Assembly: GCA_963759155.1 (NCBI GenBank)
Contig: CAVWXX010000015.1
Location: forward strand, 332,246-396,245
Direction: 5' to 3'
Origin: SZUA-36 sp963759155
Lineage (GTDB): Bacteria; Pseudomonadota; Gammaproteobacteria; Xanthomonadales; SZUA-36
DNA: 64,000 bases
Notes under the pieces: generated by a model
What the model was told of the DNA's origin: nothing
What the model saw: only the letters and a program-made list of their open reading frames with translations
Database searches by the model: none
In this document: positions 8,428-16,789 of the stretch, piece by piece
Position numbering within the stretch: position 1 is the first letter of the stretch
Layout of the letters: each line of letters begins with the position of its first letter
Translations under genes and position numbers: made by a program

Positions 8428-10881
8428 TCAGTGCGGCCTGGTTTCTGACTCGGCAACTTCCGTTACTGAAGTCGCCGGACCAACTGCACCCGGCATTGGT
8501 TTGGGTAATTCAACCAGTGCGATTTCAAGAACCTCGCCAATGGTTGAGACCGGATGTATATCCAGTTTACGCAGAATATTTTTTGGGATATCTGCGAGAT
8601 CTTTCTCGTTTTCTGCCGGGATAATGACCGTTTCAATACCACCACGATGCGCAGCAAGAAGTTTTTCCTTTAAACCGCCAATCGGCAGCACGGTACCACG
8701 TAGTGTGATCTCTCCTGTCATCGCGACCGTCGCCCGCACCGGAATCCTGGTCAAGGCGGATACCAGTGCGGTACACATACCAACACCAGCGCTGGGGCCA
8801 TCTTTTGGTGTGGCGCCTTCAGGTACATGGACGTGCATATCAAGCTTCTGATAGAAATCCGGGTCCAGTCCAAGATCCTTGGCCCTGCTCCTGACAACGG
8901 TCATGGCGGCCTGGATCGACTCCTTCATAACATCCCCAAGCTGACCCGTTTGCTCCAGCTTACCTTTACCCGGCATCAGCATCGCTTCGATCTGCAATAA
9001 CTCACCACCTACCTGTGTCCAGGCCAGTCCGGTTACCTGGCCCACAGCGTTGTTCTCTTCAGCAAGACCATAACGAAACTGCCTGACACCCAGGAAGGAT
9101 TCGAGGTTACGCGCTGTCACCGTGACCTTGCTAAGCTTTTTGTCGAGTGCCAGCTTTTTAACTGATTTACGGCAAATCTTGGCGATCTCCCTTTCCATGC
9201 TTCGCACACCGGATTCGCGTGTGTAATAACGCACGATATCGACCAGGACCTGGTCACTGATACTCAGTTCCGTGTCCTGCAGACCATGCTGCTCCATTTG
9301 TTTGGGCAACAGGTAATTACCGGCGATATGTAGCTTTTCGTCCTCTGTATACCCGGGGATACGAATGACTTCCATACGATCGAGTAATGGGCCCGGGATA
9401 TTCAGCGTATTGGCTGTCGCCACGAACATGACGTCGGACAGATCAAAGTCCACTTCGAGATAGTGATCGTTAAACGCATGGTTTTGTTCCGGATCCAGGA
9501 CCTCCAGGAGTGCCGATGAAGGGTCACCGCGAAAATCCATGGACATCTTATCCAGTTCATCCAGCATAAACAGCGGATTTCGCTTACCCACCTTGGCCAT
9601 ATTCTGCAATACGCGGCCAGGCATGGAGCCAATATAGGTGCGCCGGTGACCACGGATTTCCGCCTCGTCACGAACGCCACCCAGGGACATGCGTACAAAT
9701 TTGCGCCCCGTGGCCCGGGCGATGGAACGGCCCAGGCTGGTCTTACCTACACCCGGCGGTCCGACCAGGCATAAAATAGGGCCCTTGATAACCTTGACTC
9801 TTTGCTGAACCGCAAGATATTCAAGGATTCGTTCCTTGACCTTTTCAAGGCCGTAATGATCGGCTTCGAGTATGGCCTCGGCATCTGTCAGATTTTTGCG
9901 AATGCGACTGCTTTTCTTCCAGGGGACATTCAGCATCCAGTCGATATAGTTTCTGACCACGGTAGCCTCAGCCGACATCGGTGACATCATTTTCAGCTTG
10001 TTTAGCTCGGAGGTCGCTTTCTTCTTTGCCTCCGCAGTCATACCGGCCTCATCAACACGGCGAGCCAGGTCGTCCATATCATTCGGCGCATCATCCATGT
10101 CGCCCAACTCTTTCTGAATCGCCTTCATCTGCTCGTTGAGATAGTATTCCCGCTGGCTTTTTTCCATCTGGGTTTTGACCCGGCCACGGATACGCTTCTC
10201 AAGCTGCAGCACCTCGATTTCACCATCGACCAGCGCCATGAGCTTTTCCATGCGCTCAGTCACACTGCCGATTTCCAGCAATGCCTGTTTTTCCTCGAGT
10301 CGAATACTCAGGTGTGCCGCGACGGTATCAGCCAGCCGGCTCGGATCTTCAATACCGGCCAGCGTAGTTAGCAACTCGGGTGGGATTTTGCGGTTGAGTT
10401 TGACGTATTGCTCAAACAGGGAGACCAATGAGCGCATGGCGACATCAAGTTCCTGTGGTGTCCGATCGTCATCGACCTGGAGGAGATCCCACCAGGCTTC
10501 AAAATAGCCGTTCTCGTCAATAAACTTACTGATACTGACCCTTTCGCCACCTTCAACCAGCACCTTTGTAGTGCCATCGGGCAGTTTGAGGAGCTGTAAA
10601 ACAGTTGCCAGCGTTCCTACTTCAAACAGATCAGCCTCGGCTGGATCATCAACCTCTGCGCTTCGTTGCGTAACCAGCACGATACGCTTATCGATATTCA
10701 TCGACTGGTCAAGTGCGAGAATTGAACGGTCACGTCCAACGAATAAAGGAATCACCATGTGCGGGTACACCACTACGTCGCGGAGCGACAGTACCGGTGT
10801 CGGCTGCATGCTGCTAGCTTGTACCGGTGCAGGTGTGTCGGGGGTGACTGTGTCAGGTTTTTCTGTGTCGGACTTTGCCAT
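8428..10881 (-). CDS. lon: ATP-dependent protease Lon
   Basis: Lon degrades misfolded and regulatory proteins in the cytoplasm as a hexameric AAA+ serine protease. It has an N-terminal substrate domain (LRDVVVYPHMVIPLFVGR), a Walker A GPPGVGKTS near residue 372, and a C-terminal protease domain with catalytic Ser in PKDGPSAGVGM near 696 and Lys in GGLKEKLLAAHRGG near 738. The frame opens at 10896, but I prefer ATG 10881 (MAKSDTEK, 817 aa) because AAGGAA lies 5-6 bases before it. The first 30 or so residues are a Pro/Thr-rich extension. It is the last gene of tig-clpP-clpX-lon. Confidence 0.97.
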   Translation of the reverse strand: MAKSDTEKPDTVTPDTPAPVQASSMQPTPVLSLRDVVVYPHMVIPLFVGRDRSILALDQSMNIDKRIVLVTQRSAEVDDPAEADLFEVGTLATVLQLLKLPDGTTKVLVEGGERVSISKFIDENGYFEAWWDLLQVDDDRTPQELDVAMRSLVSLFEQYVKLNRKIPPELLTTLAGIEDPSRLADTVAAHLSIRLEEKQALLEIGSVTERMEKLMALVDGEIEVLQLEKRIRGRVKTQMEKSQREYYLNEQMKAIQKELGDMDDAPNDMDDLARRVDEAGMTAEAKKKATSELNKLKMMSPMSAEATVVRNYIDWMLNVPWKKSSRIRKNLTDAEAILEADHYGLEKVKERILEYLAVQQRVKVIKGPILCLVGPPGVGKTSLGRSIARATGRKFVRMSLGGVRDEAEIRGHRRTYIGSMPGRVLQNMAKVGKRNPLFMLDELDKMSMDFRGDPSSALLEVLDPEQNHAFNDHYLEVDFDLSDVMFVATANTLNIPGPLLDRMEVIRIPGYTEDEKLHIAGNYLLPKQMEQHGLQDTELSISDQVLVDIVRYYTRESGVRSMEREIAKICRKSVKKLALDKKLSKVTVTARNLESFLGVRQFRYGLAEENNAVGQVTGLAWTQVGGELLQIEAMLMPGKGKLEQTGQLGDVMKESIQAAMTVVRSRAKDLGLDPDFYQKLDMHVHVPEGATPKDGPSAGVGMCTALVSALTRIPVRATVAMTGEITLRGTVLPIGGLKEKLLAAHRGGIETVIIPAENEKDLADIPKNILRKLDIHPVSTIGEVLEIALVELPKPMPGAVGPATSVTEVAESETRPH

Positions 10882-10940
10882 CATATTCCTTATCAATCAT
10901 GCCGGTTGTCTTTTGCGAAACCGACCTGTCAAACAAATGT

Positions 10941-10965
10941 AAATCAGGGCGAAGCACCCTTCAAG
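10941..10965 (-). promoter_or_regulatory. Possible heat-shock (sigma-32) promoter of lon
   Basis: On the minus strand CTTGAA (10965-10960) is followed after 11 bases by CCTGATTT (10948-10941). The consensus is CTTGAA then CCCCATNT with about 13-15 bases between. The -35 is perfect, but the -10 is imperfect and the spacing is short. The position, about 60 bases before the lon start, fits. Confidence 0.35.
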
Positions 10966-11063
10966 TTGTATTGAGGAAATATGGGCTCGGGAATGGAAAA
11001 ATCAATACCAAGAGCAGTGGATAATGTCGTGCGACACCTGGGTTTCGAGCTTAGGAGCCCGTT

Positions 11064-12335
<1,272 letters not shown>

Positions 12336-12368
12336 TTCAATTTTTCCTGCATCCTGCGGAAAATACTA

Positions 12369-12995
12369 CTATTTATCGCCGCCAGAGTCATCCTTTCGAC
12401 TTTCAATCAATTCATCGATCAAACCGTATTCTTTGGCCTCGATAGGACCCATGAAGTTATCACGCTCTGTATCCGTGGCGATCTGTTCTACACTCTGTCC
12501 GGTGTGATGCGCCAACAAATCATTCAATTGTGAACGGATTTTGAGAATTTCACGGGTATGAATTTCAATATCGGTGGCCTGGCCCTGGTAACCACCCAAT
12601 GGCTGATGGATCATCACCCTCGAGTGCGGCAGACAGTAGCGCTTGCCCTTGGCCCCAGCCGTCAGTAACAGGGCGCCCATACTGGCGGCCTGCCCTACAC
12701 ACATGGTGCTGACATCGGGCTTGATAAACTGCATGGTGTCGTAGATAGCCAGGCCTGCACTGACAGAACCGCCCGGGCTATTAATGTATAAATTGATGTC
12801 CTTATCCGGGTTCTCAGACTCCAGGAATAACAACTGGGCCACAATGACATTGGCGGTGTGATCATCAACCGGGCCGACCAGGAAGATGACACGCTCTTTA
12901 AGCAAACGTGAATAGATATCATACGCGCGTTCACCTCTTGAGGTTTGCTCAACCACCATCGGTACGAGATTCAAAGCACGTGTTTCGCTATTCAT
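12369..12995 (-). CDS. clpP: ATP-dependent Clp protease proteolytic subunit ClpP
   Basis: ClpP is the barrel-shaped serine peptidase that works with ClpX. I choose ATG 12995 (MNSETRALNLVPMVVEQTSRGERAYDIYSRLL, 208 aa), because the longer frame to 13025 overlaps the end of tig and adds a run unlike the family. The catalytic triad is Ser105 (GQAASMG), His130 (MIHQP) and Asp179. INSPGG and the propeptide-like N-terminus are in place. The start lies 1 base after the tig stop, which suggests translational coupling. Confidence 0.97.
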   Translation of the reverse strand: MNSETRALNLVPMVVEQTSRGERAYDIYSRLLKERVIFLVGPVDDHTANVIVAQLLFLESENPDKDINLYINSPGGSVSAGLAIYDTMQFIKPDVSTMCVGQAASMGALLLTAGAKGKRYCLPHSRVMIHQPLGGYQGQATDIEIHTREILKIRSQLNDLLAHHTGQSVEQIATDTERDNFMGPIEAKEYGLIDELIESRKDDSGGDK

Positions 12996-12996
12996 A

Positions 12997-14301
12997 TTAA
13001 TTGCCTGCTGCCTGTGTTGCCGCATTGATAACTTCTCTAAAGCTCATCGGCTTTTCTGTCACTTTAGCGTTATTCACCACCCAGTCAACCACCTGATCTT
13101 CCAGTACCGAGTTTTCCACGGTCTGCAGAAGGCGCTGATCGTTGTAATACATTTGCACGACCTCGCGTGGTTCCTCATAGGTCTGGGCAACCATCTCAAT
13201 GGCTTCGCGAACCTTGGCACCATCGATTTTAATTTCGTTTTGCTGTGCAATTTCAGCCAGCAACAAGCCACTGCGAACCCGCTTCGTGGCTGGCTCACGG
13301 AAGTGATCAAGCATTTCTTTTGTAATATCGAGCTTGGCGCCACGCAACATCTGTTGCAGCATGTTATATGCCTCGTTATTGACAATGCTCTCTGGTACTT
13401 CCAGGTCTGGATGCATTTCCAGTAAACGATCAGCCAATTGCGCCTTTAGCTGACTGCTGACAGCCTGGCTCAATTCACGTTCCAGGTTTTTACGGATTTC
13501 CGTTTTGAGTTCTTCGACATCACCACTCTCAACACCGAATGATTTTGTGAACTCCTCGTCGACCTCAGGGAATTCACCCTCCTGGACCTTAACCAGCTTA
13601 AGGTTTACGTCAGCCTCTTTGCCGGCCAGTGCAGGCTCACGGAAATCAGCGGGGAACTCCAGCTTGTGTTCTTTCTCTTCACCGGCAGACATCTCCATGA
13701 CCGCTTTTTCAAGCGCCTCAAAACCGGACTCTCCCAAAATGATTGCCAAACGAAGCTCACCTTCTTCCGGAATCGTTTCTTCGTCGACCTTTGCCGTGTA
13801 TTCGAGCATGACCTGGTCACCATCAAGCGGTTTGCGCTCAACATCGTTCCAGGTGATGCGTTGTTTTTTCAATGTCTCCAGCATCTCGGTAACATCGTCT
13901 TCTACAACACTGACATCAGGTGTTTCAATGGAGATTTCGCTGGCGTCAATCGGCTCAAGGTCGGGATAGGTCTCGATCACGGCATCAATTTGCAGACCGT
14001 CATCATTCAGGATCGGTTCGCTTGCCACTCTTGGGTTTGCGGCGATTCGCAGTGATTCCTGCTCAACCGCCTTCTGCAGGGCAGACTGTGCGGTTTGCTG
14101 AATGACTTCCTGTTTCGCCTGCGGACCATATCGCTGGGTCAGGACACTGAAAGGAATACGACCGGGGCGGAAGCCAGGAAGCCTGACCTGTTTGCCAATT
14201 TCGCGCAAACGGGCATCAATCTGCTTTTTAACTTCCTCTGCGGGAACCTGAATTTTCAGCTTCTTTTCTACGGTGCTGATATTTTCAACTGAGACTTGCA
14301 T
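12997..14301 (-). CDS. tig: Trigger factor
   Basis: Trigger factor is the ribosome-bound chaperone that meets nascent chains at the exit tunnel. The 434-aa protein has the N-terminal ribosome-binding domain with the signature loop LPGFRPGRIPFSVL (GFRxGxxP) at about 40-52, a central FKBP-type prolyl isomerase domain at about 150-245 and the C-terminal helical chaperone domain. It is the first gene of the tig-clpP-clpX-lon block and lies just downstream of the tRNA cluster on the same strand. Confidence 0.98.
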   Translation of the reverse strand: MQVSVENISTVEKKLKIQVPAEEVKKQIDARLREIGKQVRLPGFRPGRIPFSVLTQRYGPQAKQEVIQQTAQSALQKAVEQESLRIAANPRVASEPILNDDGLQIDAVIETYPDLEPIDASEISIETPDVSVVEDDVTEMLETLKKQRITWNDVERKPLDGDQVMLEYTAKVDEETIPEEGELRLAIILGESGFEALEKAVMEMSAGEEKEHKLEFPADFREPALAGKEADVNLKLVKVQEGEFPEVDEEFTKSFGVESGDVEELKTEIRKNLERELSQAVSSQLKAQLADRLLEMHPDLEVPESIVNNEAYNMLQQMLRGAKLDITKEMLDHFREPATKRVRSGLLLAEIAQQNEIKIDGAKVREAIEMVAQTYEEPREVVQMYYNDQRLLQTVENSVLEDQVVDWVVNNAKVTEKPMSFREVINAATQAAGN

Positions 14302-14357
14302 GAATAGTCTTTTAACCTCTTGGTGATGTCTCGTCGTGCCGACGGTGGCGGGTTATT

Positions 14358-14442
<85 letters not shown>

Positions 14443-14488
14443 TAAACGTTTTCCGAACTGATATCCCGTCCAGGAGCCTGTGTAAATT

Positions 14489-14564
14489 TGGTGGGCCATG
14501 TAGGAATCGAACCTACAACCTGCGGATTAAGAGTCCGATGCTCTGCCAGTTGAGCTAATGGCCC
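14489..14564 (-). tRNA. tRNA-Lys(CTT)
   Basis: A 76-nt cloverleaf on the minus strand. The anticodon loop CTCTTAA gives CTT, which reads AAG. CCA is encoded. Confidence 0.95.
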
Positions 14565-14604
14565 TTTTTGTCAAAACAGAATCCTTTGATCTGCTTTCAA
14601 AATA

Positions 14605-14681
14605 TGGGGTGGACGATGGGGCTCGAACCCACGACCGCCGGAATCACAATCCGGAGCTCTACCAACTGAGCTACGCCCACC
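14605..14681 (-). tRNA. tRNA-His(GTG)
   Basis: A 77-nt cloverleaf on the minus strand with the extra 5' G typical of tRNA-His, anticodon GTG in the TTGTGAT loop, discriminator C and encoded CCA. Confidence 0.96.
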
Positions 14682-14731
14682 ATTATTTCTTACTACTGCC
14701 CGACTATACCAAAAGTGATTTCAAACCACAT

Positions 14732-14808
<77 letters not shown>

Positions 14809-14824
14809 ATCGTCTCTTATAAAT

Positions 14825-14901
14825 TGGTCGGGGTGGAGAGATTCGAACTCCCGACCCACTGCTCCCAAAGCAGTTGCGCTACCAGGCTGCGCTACACCCC
14901 G
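14825..14901 (-). tRNA. tRNA-Pro(TGG)
   Basis: A 77-nt cloverleaf on the minus strand with anticodon TGG in the TTTGGGA loop and encoded CCA. First of the five-tRNA run. A terminator upstream of it separates it from tRNA-Arg(ACG). Confidence 0.96.
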
Positions 14902-14987
14902 AAACCGGTTAACCTGTCGATGTTAAGGACTCAAGCAAATTGCGTCAATCCATTTCCATCATTTTGGGCAACTAAAAACCCAATAAA

Positions 14988-15019
14988 TTCAAAAGGCCAC
15001 CTGATAATTGATGGCCTTT
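14988..15019 (-). terminator. Terminator of the tRNA-Arg(ACG) unit
   Basis: On the minus strand AAAGGCCA pairs with TGGCCTTT across a 12-base loop and is followed by a T-rich run. It closes the unit made of the interrupted and the intact tRNA-Arg(ACG). Confidence 0.75.
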
Positions 15020-15039
15020 CATATATTTGGCGTTACAGT

Positions 15040-15116
15040 TGGCGCGCCCGGAGAGATTCGAACTCCCGACCGCCCGGTTCGTAGCCGGGTACTCTATCCA
15101 GCTGAGCTACGGGCGC
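15040..15116 (-). tRNA. tRNA-Arg(ACG), intact copy
   Basis: A 77-nt cloverleaf on the minus strand with anticodon ACG (becomes inosine and reads CGU/C/A), T-loop TTCGAAT and encoded CCA. The 59 nt from its 5' end to A58, plus 8 nt of upstream flank, are repeated exactly in the interrupted copy 31 bases upstream. No promoter is visible between the two copies, so this tRNA probably depends on the promoter upstream of the interrupted copy. Confidence 0.97.
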
Positions 15117-15147
15117 GCTGTTTTAACACTGTAACATTCTTCCACAG

Positions 15148-15296
15148 CCGGAGAGATTATTCAGGGCATCCTGCCCTTCACCCTCCGGGTTCGCTGCGCA
15201 AGCGCAGTCTCATTCAAATTCGCTCCCGGCGAATTTGTCGAACTCCCGACCGCCCGGTTCGTAGCCGGGTACTCTATCCAGCTGAGCTACGGGCGC
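15148..15296 (-). pseudogene. Interrupted tRNA-Arg(ACG) copy with a 79-nt T-loop insert
   Basis: On the minus strand, bases 15296-15238 equal the first 59 nt of tRNA-Arg(ACG) up to T-loop base A58. The sequence then breaks into a 79-nt insert and resumes at 15158-15148 with AATCTCTCCGG, the next 11 nt of the tRNA, after which it diverges. The acceptor strand is altered (six of seven pairs possible with wobble) and CCA is absent, so it cannot be an ordinary tRNA even if the insert were removed. The 8-nt flank AAAACAGC is shared with the intact copy. The same arrangement occurs at the tRNA-Ser locus. Confidence 0.9.
15159..15237 (-). repeat. 79-nt structured T-loop insert (Arg copy)
   Basis: Read on the minus strand it has: hairpin 1 at 15237-15215, a 9-bp CAAATTCGC stem with loop CGGGA; a variable segment with CTGCGC-TT-GCGCAG; a CCC-GGA-GGG mini-hairpin at 15189-15181; and hairpin 3 at 15177-15163, a 6-bp AGGGCA stem with loop GGA. 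The same parts occur in the same order in the Ser insert at 16458-16535, with changed stems and conserved loops. It has no ORF. Confidence 0.8.
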
Positions 15297-15338
15297 GCTG
15301 TTTTCCTCACAAAACGCTATGCTTCGCGAGGGGTGCGA

Positions 15339-15367
15339 ATTATCCTTGCGAGGCAGTTAATTGTCAA
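15339..15367 (-). promoter_or_regulatory. Sigma-70 promoter of the tRNA-Arg(ACG) locus
   Basis: On the minus strand TTGACA (15367-15362) and GATAAT (15344-15339) are separated by 17 bp. A GC-rich stretch after the -10 box is usual for stringently controlled stable-RNA promoters. It lies about 40 bases before the interrupted tRNA copy and is the only good promoter for both copies. Confidence 0.8.
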
Positions 15368-15504
15368 CAGTTGTTGACCCTCATTTCACATCAATTTTCG
15401 TGTTAGTCATTAACACCCATTGAACGATAAGTGACGAAATTCCGGTATATACTAATGAGCACTCGAATTTTTAAATTTATCTGAGCCTTGGAAGAGCATT
15501 TATC

Positions 15505-16182
15505 ATGAAAAAAATACTTTTAATTCTGTCCATCATAATATTGGGCGCTACTTCTATTGCAACTGTCGCCAAGAGCAAAAAGGAGATACCTGAATATACC
15601 GTGGAAGGTCTCAAGCTGATACCCAACACCAAGAATATTGCTTTGGTCTGGGCCGAACCGGGAGCAGACCTGTCACAGTATGATCGTATTTATCTAACTG
15701 AGCCCTATGTGGCTTTCAAGAAAAACTGGAAGCGCGACCAGAATCGGGGCAGCATCAAAGTTAATAACAGTGATATGGAACGTATCAGGAAAAATGTCCA
15801 GGAATTGTTCATGGAAGTTTTTACCGAAGAACTGGCCAAGGGTGGTTATACCCTCGCAAACGAGCGAGCCGAAGATGTATTGATAGTCAAACCGGCCATC
15901 ATCGATCTCGATATCACTGCGCCGGATGTGCGCACTGCGGGCAGAACAAATACGTTCACCACATCGGCAGGCTCCATGACACTTTACCTGGAGTTGTATG
16001 ACTCTGAAACCGATGACCTGCTGGCAAAAGCACTAGACCCCAGAGCTGACCGTGATTCGGGGTATATGCAGTGGCAATCAAAAGTAGCAAATTACGCCGC
16101 AGCAAAACGTATGATGCAACCCTGGGCCGAGGCACTTCGTAAAGGGCTTGATGAAGCACGTAACCCGGATAATCAAAACTAG
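15505..16182 (+). CDS. DUF3313-like secreted protein
   Basis: A 225-aa protein of unknown function. The first 22 or so residues (MKKILLILSIIILGATSIATVA) form a signal peptide with no lipobox Cys, so it is probably periplasmic. The body (YDRIYLTEPYVAFKKNW near 55-71, EELAKGGYTLANERAEDVLIVKPAIIDLDI, MTLYLELYDSETDDLLAKALD) resembles the DUF3313 family as I recall it, many members of which are lipoproteins. GGAAGAG precedes the ATG. A terminator-like hairpin follows. It stands alone between tRNA loci. Confidence 0.7.
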   Translation: MKKILLILSIIILGATSIATVAKSKKEIPEYTVEGLKLIPNTKNIALVWAEPGADLSQYDRIYLTEPYVAFKKNWKRDQNRGSIKVNNSDMERIRKNVQELFMEVFTEELAKGGYTLANERAEDVLIVKPAIIDLDITAPDVRTAGRTNTFTTSAGSMTLYLELYDSETDDLLAKALDPRADRDSGYMQWQSKVANYAAAKRMMQPWAEALRKGLDEARNPDNQN

Positions 16183-16204
16183 ACCCTTCCCCCACACTGA
16201 ATAT

Positions 16205-16244
16205 GCGCCGTCATCTCCCAATACAGGTAATGACGGCGCTCTAT
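16205..16244 (+). terminator. Terminator after the DUF3313-like gene
   Basis: A perfect 10-bp stem (GCGCCGTCAT with ATGACGGCGC) is followed by TCTATTT. The T-run is weak. Confidence 0.6.
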
Positions 16245-16267
16245 TTACACGATCTTTCTGAATCCGG

Positions 16268-16297
16268 TTGACACACAACCCTCACTAAACAGATAAT
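16268..16297 (+). promoter_or_regulatory. Sigma-70 promoter of the tRNA-Ser(GGA) locus
   Basis: TTGACA (16268-16273) and GATAAT (16292-16297) are separated by 18 bp. It lies about 90 bases before the interrupted tRNA-Ser copy. I find no comparable promoter in the 70 bases between the interrupted and the intact copies. Confidence 0.75.
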
Positions 16298-16384
16298 CCG
16301 CTGCCGTTTTTTCATGCGCCACCAGCTTCATCCCCAACTCACGGGATAAACATCTGGTTAGCTGATAAACTGGTCATCGAATCA

Positions 16385-16548
16385 GGAGAGGTGTCCGAGT
16401 GGCTGAAGGAGCACGCCTGGAAAGTGTGTATACGTTTATAGCGTATCGAGGGTTCGACAAATTTGTCGGGAGCAAATTTGGTCGCTGGAGCGAAGCGGGA
16501 GCGCCCGAAGGGTCAAAACCAGGATGGTTTTGAACAATCCCTCTCTCT
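16385..16548 (+). pseudogene. Interrupted tRNA-Ser(GGA) copy with a 78-nt T-loop insert
   Basis: Bases 16385-16457 equal the first 73 nt of the intact tRNA-Ser(GGA) at 16619, ending at T-loop A58. A 78-nt insert follows. The tRNA resumes as AATCCCTCTCTCT (16536-16548) and then diverges into GGGCTC-AAA-GAGCCC, a small hairpin, in place of CCGCCA. The acceptor stem could still pair by slipping along the CT repeat, but CCA is not encoded. The identity to the intact gene is complete over 73 nt. Confidence 0.9.
16458..16535 (+). repeat. 78-nt structured T-loop insert (Ser copy)
   Basis: Hairpin 1 at 16458-16480 is a 9-bp stem (CAAATTTGT with GCAAATTTG, the last pair T-G) with loop CGGGA. A variable GC-rich segment with CGC-TGGA-GCG follows. 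Then come the CCC-GAA-GGG mini-hairpin at 16504-16512 and hairpin 3 at 16513-16533, a 9-bp stem TCAAAACCA with loop GGA. Compared with the Arg insert the loops are unchanged and the stems change on both sides. It has no ORF. Confidence 0.8.
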
Positions 16549-16618
16549 GGGCTCAAAGAGCCCTCAGGTAGGGTCAGTTAGGTTTGGCTGTTTGCAAAGA
16601 ACAGTAAAAAGGGTTTAC

Positions 16619-16709
16619 GGAGAGGTGTCCGAGTGGCTGAAGGAGCACGCCTGGAAAGTGTGTATACGTTTATAGCGTATCGAGGGTTCGAATCCCTCTC
16701 TCTCCGCCA
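16619..16709 (+). tRNA. tRNA-Ser(GGA), intact copy
   Basis: A 91-nt class II cloverleaf with a long variable arm, anticodon GGA in the CTGGAAA loop, T-stem GAGGG/CCCTC, T-loop TTCGAAT and encoded CCA. A strong terminator follows 6 bases after CCA. Confidence 0.97.
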
Positions 16710-16714
16710 GATAC

Positions 16715-16743
16715 AAAAAAGCCCCGCATCGCGGGGCTTTTTT
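16715..16743 (+). terminator. Terminator of the tRNA-Ser unit
   Basis: A perfect GCCCCGC / GCGGGGC stem with loop ATC sits between an A-run and a T-run. It can also act on the minus strand. Confidence 0.92.
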
Positions 16744-16789
16744 GTATCCACTGAAGAAACCGGCATGATTCAGAGTCCGACCACAGCCC

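Noticed and set aside
8197..8448. 83-aa ORF between lon and hupB
   Set aside because: It overlaps the lon 3' end and terminator, has no ribosome-binding site and looks random in composition.
15148..15296. A self-splicing or enzyme-spliced intron in tRNA-Arg or tRNA-Ser
   Set aside because: Removal of the insert would not give a working tRNA, because the acceptor strand and CCA are altered after the insert. Intact copies exist next to each. Bacterial tRNA introns are normally group I introns in the anticodon loop and are much larger.
15040..15296. Assembly artefact (a false duplication) at the tRNA-Arg locus
   Set aside because: The same layout with a homologous but different insert occurs at tRNA-Ser on the other strand with unrelated flanks. 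A misassembly would not make two diverged, co-varying inserts at the same T-loop base.
15008..15406. 132-aa plus-strand ORF over the tRNA-Arg copies
   Set aside because: It is the antisense reading of two tRNA copies, and the repeated PDRPVRSRVLYPAELRARC segment comes from the duplication.
16463..16675. 70-aa ORF across the tRNA-Ser copies
   Set aside because: It overlaps the interrupted and the intact tRNA and has no protein-family likeness.
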